This document shows, one piece after another, positions 1 through 8,435 of a DNA stretch of 64,000 nucleotides. The translations under genes and the position numbers were made by a program. Positions within the stretch are counted from its first letter, which is position 1, and every line of letters begins with the position of its first letter. The DNA comes from Acholeplasmatales bacterium. GTDB lineage: Bacteria > Bacillota_I > Bacilli_A > Acholeplasmatales > Acholeplasmataceae. The stretch covers positions 124,001 to 188,000 of the forward strand of contig JAITXT010000003.1 of the NCBI GenBank assembly GCA_031284585.1. The letters run 5' to 3'. The notes below the pieces were generated by a model. The model had not been told where the DNA came from, made no database searches, and saw nothing but the letters and a program-made list of their open reading frames with translations.

Positions 1-638
1 TAAAAGGCGAAAAAGAATTTATTTTATCAAGAAGCGAATCTTATATTGGTGTCATGATAGACGATCTAGTAACTAAAGGAACTAATGAACCCTACAGGTT
101 ATTTTCTTCTCGAGCAGAACATAGATTATTGCTACGAAACGATAATGCTGATTTCAGACTATCTAAATATGGTCATGAATTAGGTCTTATAAGTGATAAA
201 TATTACATCGAGGTTTTAGCAAGAAAAGAAAGAATTGAAAAAATAAAAGAGATTGCGAATACTACAAAGACTACTTTTAAAGATTTAGAGAAAAACTCAA
301 TATCCAATTTACTTAAAAGACCAGAGATTTCCATATTAATGTTTTCAACTTTTTTTGAAAATTACTCATACGAAGATTTATTGAATGCAGAAATCGAAAT
401 AAAGTATCAAGGATATATCGAAAAAGAGATAAACGAGATTGAAAAATTAAAAAAACTTGATAATCTTCTTCTTGATATAAATTTTGATTATTCAAAAATA
501 AAAACTTTATCTAATGAAGCAAAGGAGAAATTTAATAAAATTAAACCATATTCACTTATTCAAGCGAAAAATATCCCTGGAATTAACCCATCTGATATAG
601 TGTCTTTGTTAATTTACTTAAATTCAAATAAAATATGA
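1..638 (+). CDS. mnmG: MnmG (GidA) tRNA uridine-5-carboxymethylaminomethyl modification enzyme, C-terminal part
   Basis: The gene is cut by the left window edge; the frame is open from base 3, and the ATG at 54 is internal. MnmG with MnmE installs cmnm5 on U34 of certain tRNAs using FAD, methylene-THF and NADH. Visible are the family stretches SYIGVMIDDLVTKG and EPYRLFSSRAEHRLLLR, followed by the helical C-terminal domain that contacts MnmE, ending in the usual PGINPSDIVSLLIYL-type tail. It stops with TGA at 636-638, which overlaps the rsmG ATG (ATGA). This coupling is one of the places showing that TGA is a stop codon here. The mnmG-rsmG pair is conserved in Firmicutes, usually near jag/mnmE; here it lies far from jag (55 kb). 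Confidence 0.95.
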   Translation, partial: KGEKEFILSRSESYIGVMIDDLVTKGTNEPYRLFSSRAEHRLLLRNDNADFRLSKYGHELGLISDKYYIEVLARKERIEKIKEIANTTKTTFKDLEKNSISNLLKRPEISILMFSTFFENYSYEDLLNAEIEIKYQGYIEKEINEIEKLKKLDNLLLDINFDYSKIKTLSNEAKEKFNKIKPYSLIQAKNIPGINPSDIVSLLIYLNSNKI

Positions 639-1321
639 TTAAATACTTTGATAATTTTCCATCATTAAAAAAAGAATATTTCGATAAATTAGAGATATAT
701 TTTAATTTACTAGTAGAATATAATGAAAAATTTAATTTAACGTCTATAGTATCTAAAGAAGAGGTATATATAAAACATTTCGTTGATTCATTGAAAATTA
801 CAGAATTGTTAAATTTTAATGATTTTAAGACTTTTTTAGATATTGGAACAGGTGCTGGACTTCCTGGCGTAGTAATAGCCATTTTCTTTCCAAATTTGAA
901 AGTTACTTTAATTGAATCAAATTCTAAAAAATGTCTTTTTTTAGAAATAATTTCTAAAAAATTGGAACTTAATAATGTAATAATAATTAATAAAAGAGCG
1001 GAAGAATTTATAAAAGAAAATAGAAATAGTTACGATATAGTAACCGCAAGAGCAGTGGGTAGCTTACCACTACTTTTAGAAATAGCAGTTCCTTTCGTAA
1101 AATTGAGTCATTACTATATAGCAATGAGAGGAAAAACTTACGAGGATGATCTAAAAGAAGCAGAAAATGCTATAAAAGAACTAAAAATTAAACTTGTAAA
1201 TACAAAAACTTTTGATTTACCAGAAAATAGTGGCTCTAGAGCAAATATGCTATTTATTAAAAACAAAAACATAGATAAATATCCAAGAGAATATAAATTA
1301 ATTTTAAATAAACATCTTTAA
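635..1321 (+). CDS. rsmG: RsmG (GidB) 16S rRNA m7G methyltransferase
   Basis: 228 residues, normal length. RsmG methylates N7 of G527 (E. coli numbering) in 16S rRNA using S-adenosylmethionine. The Rossmann SAM-binding loop is DIGTGAGLPG at residues 69-78; the family N-terminal signature EKFNLTSI (31-38) and HFVDSL (48-53) are present, as is TARAVGSL further on. The ATG overlaps the mnmG stop (ATGA), so it is probably translationally coupled and cotranscribed with mnmG. It is followed after about 70 bases by the tRNA-Tyr gene, which has its own promoter. Confidence 0.95.
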   Translation: MIKYFDNFPSLKKEYFDKLEIYFNLLVEYNEKFNLTSIVSKEEVYIKHFVDSLKITELLNFNDFKTFLDIGTGAGLPGVVIAIFFPNLKVTLIESNSKKCLFLEIISKKLELNNVIIINKRAEEFIKENRNSYDIVTARAVGSLPLLLEIAVPFVKLSHYYIAMRGKTYEDDLKEAENAIKELKIKLVNTKTFDLPENSGSRANMLFIKNKNIDKYPREYKLILNKHL

Positions 1322-1352
1322 ATAATTTAAATGCTCCTTATTTTCTTTTTTC

Positions 1353-1381
1353 TTGTAAAATTTTTCGTTTTGTGGTAGAAT
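1353..1381 (+). promoter_or_regulatory. Promoter of tRNA-Tyr
   Basis: -35 TTGTAA (1353-1358), a 17-base spacer, and -10 TAGAAT (1376-1381) preceded by TG one base upstream (extended -10). The predicted start lies a few bases before the mature tRNA 5' end at 1391. Confidence 0.7.
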
Positions 1382-1390
1382 TAAAAGGCT

Positions 1391-1475
1391 GGAGGAGTAG
1401 CGAAGAGGCTAAACGCGGCAGACTGTAAATCTGTTCTCTTTGAGTTCGGTGGTTCGAATCCGCCTTCCTCCACCA
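1391..1475 (+). tRNA. tRNA-Tyr(GUA)
   Basis: Cloverleaf folded by eye: acceptor 1391-1397 pairs with 1465-1471 (one G-U), discriminator A1472, CCA encoded at 1473-1475. The anticodon loop CTGTAAA gives GTA (Tyr). A long variable arm (class II tRNA), as expected for bacterial tRNA-Tyr, precedes a T arm with TTCGAAT in the loop. Confidence 0.95.
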
Positions 1476-1488
1476 CTATATAAATTTT

Positions 1489-1517
1489 AAAAAGACAGTT
1501 TTAATTGTCTTTTTTTA
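1489..1517 (+). terminator. Intrinsic terminator after tRNA-Tyr
   Basis: AAAGACA (1491-1497) pairs with TGTCTTT (1506-1512) around a short loop, followed by a run of T. It ends the tRNA-Tyr transcript and probably any readthrough from rsmG. Confidence 0.8.
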
Positions 1518-1648
1518 TTATTAAAAATTTAAATATATATAAGAAATAAGTATAATATTAATAGAATAATTTAAAGTATACAAGAAAAAAATTAATAAAC
1601 TTTTGTAATTTTTTTCAAAATAATAAAATAACAATTAATAGCCATTTT

Positions 1649-1684
1649 AAGCCATTTATCGTAATAAAATAACCTGACTGAGAT
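1649..1684 (+). repeat. Possible degenerate fifth copy of the 36-nt intergenic element
   Basis: The stretch between tRNA-Tyr and manA (1518-1795) holds no gene. At 1649 there is AAGCC and exactly 24 bases later CCTGACTGAGA, which matches 6 of 11 positions of the core GCTTACTAAAG found in the four better copies (11224, 13460, 23138, 28558 minus). The spacing matches but the core is weak, so this may be chance. The 13-mer AATAGCCATTTTA just upstream also occurs beside the copy at 13.5 kb. Confidence 0.25.
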
Positions 1685-1757
1685 GAAAAAAATAACAGAA
1701 ATTAATTACTTAATTTCCCATAGAAAACCTAAATATTAATATTATTAAATTAATAAG

Positions 1758-1763
1758 TATAAT
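1758..1763 (+). promoter_or_regulatory. -10 element for the manA-gal operon
   Basis: Perfect TATAAT about 33 bases upstream of the manA ATG, leaving a leader of about 25 bases that holds the ribosome site AGAGG. No good -35 is visible. No operator or riboswitch could be recognised in the upstream region. Confidence 0.5.
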
Positions 1764-1795
1764 ATTATAGAAATTTGTATAAAGAGGAAATACTA

Positions 1796-2734
1796 ATGAA
1801 TAATCAAATTAAAGTACTATTCTTAAAACCTAAATTAATCGAAAGACCTTGGGGTGGTTCATTAATTAAGAGCAATTACTATCCGAATTGCAATTTAAAA
1901 AACGTTGGTGAGGCTTGGACTGTTTCTGGATTCCCTGGAATATCTTCTGTTATTGATGGTGGGTTCCTTGATGGTCGTGAGTTTGTCGATATAATAAAAG
2001 AATTCCCTGATTTATTTAACCAAAAATATCCTTTTTTTCCAATTTTGACTAAATTTTTAGATGCACGAGATAATCTTTCAATCCAAGTTCATCCAGAACC
2101 TATTTCTAATAATGTAGATAGATTTCTTGGTAAAAATGAATGTTGGTATGTAATTGATTGTCCGCAAAATGCACAAATAATCTATGGTCACTCTTTTGCT
2201 ACAAAAGAAGAGTTTCGTACTGCAATCGAAAACAATACTTTTTTAAATTATATTAAGCATAAAAAAATAACTCCTGGAATGTTAATTAGCATTCCTCATG
2301 GAACTCTACATGCTCTAACAGCTGGATGTTTTGTTTATGAAATTCAAAATACTGGTGATATTACTTACCGTTTATTTGATTATAATAGAAAAGATATTAA
2401 TGGAGTTGAGCGCGATCTTCATATAGAAGAAGGACTAAATAATTTATCATTTAATATTTTCAATGAAGACTATTTACCAGAAGTTGAAATTGAAGATACA
2501 TACATTGTAAAGTCATTATTAGATTCACAATCTTTTAATGTTAAGATTATTGAACTTAAAAAAGGTAAATATTCGATTACAAATAAACCATATTTTAATG
2601 GAACTGTTCTTGAAGGAAGTGGTTTTATTGAAGGTTATGAAACAAAAAAAGGCGATTCTTTTGTAATTACAAAGGATACTAAAACCATTAAATTTGAAGG
2701 AACTATGAAACTAATAGTTTCTTATATGATTTAA
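1796..2734 (+). CDS. manA: Class I mannose-6-phosphate isomerase
   Basis: 312 residues. It interconverts mannose-6-P and fructose-6-P in the cytosol using a zinc ion. Seen: ERPWGG near the N-terminus, the metal-site motifs DNLSIQVHP and GKNECWYV, and PHGTLHALTAG with QNTGDITYRLFDYNR, all typical of Firmicutes ManA. The ATG at 1796 is chosen over an upstream in-frame TTG (1775) because AGAGG (1783-1787) sits 8 bases before it. First gene of the galactose operon; 18 bases separate it from the GH2 gene. Its presence suggests the operon handles glycans containing both galactose and mannose, or that the isomerase has relaxed specificity; that is inference. Confidence 0.9.
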   Translation: MNNQIKVLFLKPKLIERPWGGSLIKSNYYPNCNLKNVGEAWTVSGFPGISSVIDGGFLDGREFVDIIKEFPDLFNQKYPFFPILTKFLDARDNLSIQVHPEPISNNVDRFLGKNECWYVIDCPQNAQIIYGHSFATKEEFRTAIENNTFLNYIKHKKITPGMLISIPHGTLHALTAGCFVYEIQNTGDITYRLFDYNRKDINGVERDLHIEEGLNNLSFNIFNEDYLPEVEIEDTYIVKSLLDSQSFNVKIIELKKGKYSITNKPYFNGTVLEGSGFIEGYETKKGDSFVITKDTKTIKFEGTMKLIVSYMI

Positions 2735-2752
2735 TGCAAATAAGGGGTAACA

Positions 2753-5071
2753 ATGCGAAATAGGGAAAGATTTGGATTAAATAATAATTGGAATTTTACG
2801 GTAAATGGGACAGCTTTTGAGAAAATAAACATTCCTCATAATATGGTTGATTTACCATTAAACTATTTCAATGAAAAAGAGACTTATGTTATTGGTACTT
2901 ATGAAAAAGAGTTTTCTTATAAGCAATCTGATAAACGAGTTTTCTTGATATTTGAAGGTGTTGCTCATGCGTGTAAAATATATCTTAATGGAATTTATGT
3001 AGGAAATCATCTTGGAGGATACACTCCTTTTGAGTTTGAAATTACTCAATTAATTAATAAAACAAATAAAATTAAAGTAATAGTAGATTCTAAACCTCAA
3101 AATTTTCCACCTTTTGGAAAAGAAATGGATTATTTAACTTATGGTGGAATTTATAGAGAAGTCTACATTGAAGAACGAGGAAAATCTTATATTAAGAATG
3201 CTTTCTTCAAAGGAATTGACTTATTAACAGATGAAAAGAAGATGGAAGTTGAAATAGCTATCGAAAATATCAATAAAAATTCAAAATTCTCTATTTATTT
3301 AAAGAAAGGTAGTGTTTATTCACTTTTAGCAACTGAAAACGTTTTTGTTAAGAATGTTGTTATTCCGCTAACAGATATTGAACTTTGGACACTTGATAAT
3401 CCAGTTCTCTATGAATTTGAAATTAGATTAATTGAAAAAGAAGTAATCGATATCTACAATCAATTAGTTGGATTTAGAACAATTCAAATGAGCAATAAAG
3501 GCTTTTTCATTAATGGTAAGAAAACAAAATTATTAGGTCTTAATAGACATCAAAGTTACCCATATATTGGATATGCAATGCCTTCAAATATTCAACAAGA
3601 AGATGCAAGAATTTTAAAGCAAGAATTAGGGATTAATATTGTAAGATGTAATTATTATCCTCAAAGTCAAGATTTTTTAAATGAATGTGACAAATTAGGT
3701 ATTTTAGTTATCGATGAAATACCAAGCTATAACTATATTGGCGATGAAATATGGCAAGAAGTATGTAAAGCAAATGTGTCAGATATGGTAATAGCAGATA
3801 GAAATCATCCAAGTGTAATTATGTATAATATAGGAATCAGAGATAATGAATCTAATCATCTTTTCTTCCAAAGAAATAAATGGTTAGCAAAGTCACTTGA
3901 TAAAACAAGACCTACGGGACTCATTAGAGAAAACACAAATAAAACAGTTGATCCTGATATTTATTCATACAATGATTATGAATATAGTAACACAAATAAA
4001 AACTCATCCGTAAAAAAAGAGACTGTTTCAAACGATGTTCCATTTTTGATCACTGAATTCAAGGGATTTACAAATCCTACTAAGATTTTTGATAATCCGT
4101 CAATTATACAAGATCAAGTAGAAAATCATTCAAAAGCTATCGAAAAATTTTTCGCTGATGAATCAATTTTAGGAGTAATAGGAAATTCATTTACTGACTA
4201 TAATACTTCTAGATTATTCGGATCTGGTGACAACATTTCCTATTATGGAATCTTAGATATGTTCCGAAATAAAAAAAGTGTAGCAAATCTTTATGCATCG
4301 CAACAGACAGTTAAACCTATACTAGAGGTAACCAATAATTTCAAACTAGGAGACTACAAAGAAAATAAATGTGCTACTACTTTAATTTTGACGAATTGTG
4401 ACAGAATTGATGTATTTAGAAATGATTTTCTAATTGGTGAAATAAGACCTAAAAAGAGTAGTTATTTTCGTCAAGCTTTTGTTTTCGATGATTGTTTACT
4501 TGATTATTTTATTAAAAAATATGGATTTTCAAAAATTAAAAACTCGAAAATTAAATCTATTTTGCAAATTACTAACTCATCAGTAAACAAAGACGCTGAA
4601 TTAAGTAAATATACGGAAAAGGAAATCGAAGAAGCAAAATCACTTTTTGAAACTCTTAAAAATGAAGAACGTGAAAAAGGTATTTCATTTAGATTCTATG
4701 GATACATAGGGCAAAAGAAAGTAATTGAACTCGAAAAGATTTATAACCAAAATACCATTTTAAAAGTAGATTATGATAGAGACCCAATAGAAATTAATTA
4801 TACCTATGAAACAAGAAGAATTGAAGTTAAAAATGTCAATGCATATGGATCACTAAATAGGTACATTGTTGATCATATCGAAATAGAAACAAATGAAAAT
4901 TTAGCAGTTATTGGACCTAAAATTGTAAATTTTGTCGGCGGTTATGCTACTTTTTATGTTAAAACTAAAAACATAGGAAAAGGAATAATAAAAATAAAAA
5001 ATGATAGAAATTCAACCATTGAAATAAATATTGATATAAATAAAGGTAAAAAATTTAAAAATAATTTTTAG
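2753..5071 (+). CDS. Glycoside hydrolase family 2 protein, probable beta-galactosidase
   Basis: 772 residues with the GH2 order: jelly-roll sugar-binding domain (about 1-140), Ig-like domain (about 145-245), TIM barrel (about 250-520), then C-terminal Ig-like domains. Catalytic residues are seen as the acid/base Glu366 in GIRDNESNH and the nucleophile Glu435 in ITEFKGF. The GIRDNES form of the acid/base motif resembles a GH2 subgroup with VRINES rather than the LacZ GNE form. There is no signal peptide, so it acts in the cytosol on imported sugar. The good ribosome site AAGGGG precedes the ATG. The surrounding galE-galM-galT-galK genes make beta-galactosidase the best guess; beta-glucuronidase or beta-mannosidase cannot be excluded. 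No sugar transporter is encoded in this window. Confidence 0.85.
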   Translation: MRNRERFGLNNNWNFTVNGTAFEKINIPHNMVDLPLNYFNEKETYVIGTYEKEFSYKQSDKRVFLIFEGVAHACKIYLNGIYVGNHLGGYTPFEFEITQLINKTNKIKVIVDSKPQNFPPFGKEMDYLTYGGIYREVYIEERGKSYIKNAFFKGIDLLTDEKKMEVEIAIENINKNSKFSIYLKKGSVYSLLATENVFVKNVVIPLTDIELWTLDNPVLYEFEIRLIEKEVIDIYNQLVGFRTIQMSNKGFFINGKKTKLLGLNRHQSYPYIGYAMPSNIQQEDARILKQELGINIVRCNYYPQSQDFLNECDKLGILVIDEIPSYNYIGDEIWQEVCKANVSDMVIADRNHPSVIMYNIGIRDNESNHLFFQRNKWLAKSLDKTRPTGLIRENTNKTVDPDIYSYNDYEYSNTNKNSSVKKETVSNDVPFLITEFKGFTNPTKIFDNPSIIQDQVENHSKAIEKFFADESILGVIGNSFTDYNTSRLFGSGDNISYYGILDMFRNKKSVANLYASQQTVKPILEVTNNFKLGDYKENKCATTLILTNCDRIDVFRNDFLIGEIRPKKSSYFRQAFVFDDCLLDYFIKKYGFSKIKNSKIKSILQITNSSVNKDAELSKYTEKEIEEAKSLFETLKNEEREKGISFRFYGYIGQKKVIELEKIYNQNTILKVDYDRDPIEINYTYETRRIEVKNVNAYGSLNRYIVDHIEIETNENLAVIGPKIVNFVGGYATFYVKTKNIGKGIIKIKNDRNSTIEINIDINKGKKFKNNF

Positions 5072-5082
5072 GAGGGGATTTT

Positions 5083-6060
5083 ATGAAAGTATTAGTTGTA
5101 GGTGGAGCAGGTTACATAGGAAGCCATACCGTATATGAGTTAATACGTGCTGGTCATGAATGTATAGTTTTTGATAATTTATCGACTGGGTATAAAGATT
5201 TTGTTCATCCAAATGCCAAGTTTTATTTTGGAGACGTTAGAAATTACAAAGACCTTGAAAATGTTTTAAAAAAAGAGGAAAATATTAGTTGTGTAATGCA
5301 TTTTGCTGCTAAAATAATTGTTCCAGAAAGTGTTTCAATCCCATTAGAATATTATTCAAATAACGTTGAAGGCGTAAGAGTCTTGTTAGAAATAGTAAGA
5401 GACTTTAAAATTAAACATTTTGTTTTTTCTTCAACCGCTGCTGTTTATGGAGAACCAGAGACTGGTATTTGTTTAGAAGACAATATCCTAAACCCTATAA
5501 ATCCTTATGGCGAAACAAAACTTGCTTGTGAAAAAATGATTAAATGGGCATCTGAGGCATATAATTTCACATATATTATTTTTAGATATTTCAATGTAGC
5601 TGGAGCAGATAGTTCCCTAAAAATTGGTTTATTTAAAGATCAAATAACCCATTTAATTCCAATTGCAGTGCAAGCGGCCATCGGAATAAGAGAAGAATTA
5701 TTAATTTATGGAAATGATTACCCTACTAAAGATGGAACTTGCATTAGAGACTATATTCATGTTTCTGATTTAGCAAAAGCACATGTTTCTGCAGCCATCT
5801 ATTTAGAAGAAAAAAATAAATCTGAAACCATGAATTTAGGTTCTAGTAATGGTTATAGTGTTTTAGAGGTTGCTGATACAGTTAATAATATTTCTTCTAT
5901 TAAATATAGATTTACTTCTAGAAGAGCAGGAGATCCAGCAATTTTGATGGCTGATTCATCTAAAGCTAGAAGACTTTTAAATTTTAAACCGCTATTTTCT
6001 TTAGAAGATATGATTAAGTCAGATATCGCATTTAGGAGAAATTATAAATGCAACAAATAG
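5083..6060 (+). CDS. galE: UDP-glucose 4-epimerase
   Basis: 325 residues, usual length for GalE. It interconverts UDP-galactose and UDP-glucose with bound NAD. Short-chain dehydrogenase features are complete: GGAGYIGSH (7-15) for NAD binding, the SST triad serine at 116-118, and YGETK with Tyr142 and Lys146. AGGAGG precedes the ATG by 7 bases. The 3' end overlaps galM by 13 bases, indicating one transcript. Confidence 0.96.
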   Translation: MKVLVVGGAGYIGSHTVYELIRAGHECIVFDNLSTGYKDFVHPNAKFYFGDVRNYKDLENVLKKEENISCVMHFAAKIIVPESVSIPLEYYSNNVEGVRVLLEIVRDFKIKHFVFSSTAAVYGEPETGICLEDNILNPINPYGETKLACEKMIKWASEAYNFTYIIFRYFNVAGADSSLKIGLFKDQITHLIPIAVQAAIGIREELLIYGNDYPTKDGTCIRDYIHVSDLAKAHVSAAIYLEEKNKSETMNLGSSNGYSVLEVADTVNNISSIKYRFTSRRAGDPAILMADSSKARRLLNFKPLFSLEDMIKSDIAFRRNYKCNK

Positions 6061-6986
6061 ATCTTGAAAATGAATTTCTAAAAGTAACTATTTTAGATGT
6101 TGGAGCAACCATTTATCAATTTATTGTAAAATCTTTAAATCGAAATATTGTTTTAAGTTATGAAGATTTAGAGTTATATAAAAGTAGAGATGATGGTTTC
6201 TTTGGTTCAACGATTGGAAGAGTAAGTGGTAGAATAAAAAATTCTACTGTTAAGATAGATAACAAAAAAATTATTTTAGATATAGACAATAGTATCTTCT
6301 TACATGGTGGTAAAGATGGATTTTCAACAAGAGAGTTTAAAGTTACCGAAAAAAATAGTACTAAAGTTAAATTACAATTAAATTCTTTTCAAGATTCAAA
6401 TTTTCCAGGTATTTTTTCTTTAACAGTCATATATAGTTTAAGTGGAAAAAACCTAAATTTAGAATATTTTGCTACCTGTACGGAAAAAACTCCTGTGAGT
6501 ATTACTAATCACTCATATTTCAATTTAAATGGTGATGAAACAATAAATAATCACATTTTAGACTTTGAATTTGAAAAAGTTCAGGAATGGGATAAGAATC
6601 TTATTCCAACTGGTAAAAATATTATTAAAAAAGATTCATATTTTGATACAAAAGGTGATAAAAAATTACAAACTTTATTAGAGCAGGTAAAAAATTTTAA
6701 TAATGTTGGTATTGATAACTATTTCTATACTAATTCAAAAGAAATCAAGTTGAAGGTATCTGATTTAGAACTAAAGATTAATTATAGTTTTCCTGGGACA
6801 GTTTTATACTCATCAAACTACCCAACTTTTAAAAAACTTACTGATAAAAGTTCTTATACATTGCATAAAGCTATTGCTATTGAACCATCGTATCCTGTTG
6901 ATTCACTCAATAATAATATTAAACCCTCTACTATAAATCCATTTGAAGTGTTTCATGAATCTATAAATTATGAGGTCATTTGTTAA
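6048..6986 (+). CDS. galM: Aldose 1-epimerase (galactose mutarotase)
   Basis: 312 residues. It converts beta-D-galactose, released by the GH2 enzyme, to the alpha form used by galactokinase. Family residues are visible: His86 in FLHGGKDGF, His155 in TNHSYFNL and the catalytic-type Glu279 in AIEPSYP. AGGAG precedes the ATG, which lies inside galE. The stop TAA abuts the galT ATG directly, so the two are probably translationally coupled. Confidence 0.93.
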   Translation: MQQIDLENEFLKVTILDVGATIYQFIVKSLNRNIVLSYEDLELYKSRDDGFFGSTIGRVSGRIKNSTVKIDNKKIILDIDNSIFLHGGKDGFSTREFKVTEKNSTKVKLQLNSFQDSNFPGIFSLTVIYSLSGKNLNLEYFATCTEKTPVSITNHSYFNLNGDETINNHILDFEFEKVQEWDKNLIPTGKNIIKKDSYFDTKGDKKLQTLLEQVKNFNNVGIDNYFYTNSKEIKLKVSDLELKINYSFPGTVLYSSNYPTFKKLTDKSSYTLHKAIAIEPSYPVDSLNNNIKPSTINPFEVFHESINYEVIC

Positions 6987-8435
6987 ATGATTTATAAATA
7001 CATTAATAGCTTAATTGATTATGAAATAAGAAAAAATATAATTCTTGAAAGAGATTATATTTATATTAAAAATCAATTATTTGAGTTATTGAGAATTGAA
7101 CCTAAAGACTCTATTGATTCTTTTGAAATAAATTATCTAAATTTAGCCTTAGATTACATTCTTAAATACTGCGATGATAATAAAACATTAGATTTTTATG
7201 ATATTTCTAGAGAAAAATTAACTGATAGAATTATGAATGTTTTTTCTAGTAAACCAAGTACTATAGAAGATAATTTTTATAAAATTTATAAAAAAAATAA
7301 AAATAAAGCTATCAAATATTTTTATAATTATTGTGTAGACACCTACTATGTAAAAAAAGATAGAATAGAAAAAAACTTAGTATTAAAATCTAATAAAAAT
7401 AATAATATTATTGTAACAATTAATCTTTCAAAACCTGAAAAAGATCCTAATGAAATTATCAAAGCAGCAAATCTTTCTCAAAACAATTATCCTCTTTGTT
7501 CTCTTTGCAAAGAAAATGAAGGATTTTCTGGTGATGCAAAAAAGGATTCTAGAGATAATCTTAGAATGATTGAATTCAAAATTAATGATTCTTCTTTTTA
7601 TTTTCAATATTCACCATATGGATATTTCAATGAACATTGTATTGTCTTAAGTAAAGCTCACAAGAATATGGAAATAAATGATTCTTGTTTTTTTAATTTA
7701 CTTGAATTAGTTGATATTTTTCCTCATTATTTTTTTGGTTCAAATGCTGATCTTCCAATTGTTGGTGGTTCTATTTTATCTCACGATCATTATCAAGGAG
7801 GAAGATTTTCTTTTCCTATCGAAAAAACAAAAATTATTAAAAGTTTCAATGTAGAAGATATAATTATAAGTATTATTGATTGGCCACTATCTACTATTAG
7901 ATTGACATCAAAAAACAAAAATAGTATTAAAAAATATTCTTCCCTTTTCTTAAATTATTGGATAAATTATGATCAAAATGGAATTATTCCATTTGAAAAT
8001 GGTGTTAGACATAACACTATAACTCCAATTTGCCGGAAAAAGAAAGAAAATTATGAGATGGATTTAGTCTTAAGAAATAATCAAACTAGTAGTAGTCATC
8101 CACTTGGAATATACCATTTTCATGAAGAAATATGGCATATCAAAAAAGAAAATATCGGATTAATTGAAGTCATGGGACTAGCCATTCTTCCTCCAAGATT
8201 AGTGAAAGAAATAGAGGAAATTAAAAAATTTATTAAGGAAAATAATAAATATCTTCCAGAAGACATTTTAAAACACGAAGATTGGATAAATGATATTAAA
8301 CTTAACAATCCTTTAAATCTTGACAAATATATTGAGGAAGATATTTCAAAAATATTTAAGAAAGGATTAAATCAATGCAAAGTTTTAAATGAAAATAATA
8401 TTGAACAATTAATTAAGGGAGTATTAAATGAATAA
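6987..8435 (+). CDS. galT: UDP-glucose--hexose-1-phosphate uridylyltransferase, Firmicutes (type 2) form
   Basis: 482 residues, the long form typical of Firmicutes rather than the roughly 350-residue E. coli form. It transfers UMP between UDP-glucose and galactose-1-phosphate through a uridylyl-histidine. The nucleophile motif is SHDHYQGG with His266 and His268; a second conserved block is HFHEEIWH. The N-terminal 180 residues are Lys/Asn-rich and helical as in this subfamily. It starts one base after the galM stop and overlaps galK by 8 bases. Confidence 0.93.
   Translation: MIYKYINSLIDYEIRKNIILERDYIYIKNQLFELLRIEPKDSIDSFEINYLNLALDYILKYCDDNKTLDFYDISREKLTDRIMNVFSSKPSTIEDNFYKIYKKNKNKAIKYFYNYCVDTYYVKKDRIEKNLVLKSNKNNNIIVTINLSKPEKDPNEIIKAANLSQNNYPLCSLCKENEGFSGDAKKDSRDNLRMIEFKINDSSFYFQYSPYGYFNEHCIVLSKAHKNMEINDSCFFNLLELVDIFPHYFFGSNADLPIVGGSILSHDHYQGGRFSFPIEKTKIIKSFNVEDIIISIIDWPLSTIRLTSKNKNSIKKYSSLFLNYWINYDQNGIIPFENGVRHNTITPICRKKKENYEMDLVLRNNQTSSSHPLGIYHFHEEIWHIKKENIGLIEVMGLAILPPRLVKEIEEIKKFIKENNKYLPEDILKHEDWINDIKLNNPLNLDKYIEEDISKIFKKGLNQCKVLNENNIEQLIKGVLNE

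Noticed and set aside
1674-1690. CTGAGATGA resembling part of a TPP riboswitch before manA
   Set aside because: The rest of the thi-box core (the CCTGATCTGG-type block and paired arms) is absent, and the gene is not thiamine related.
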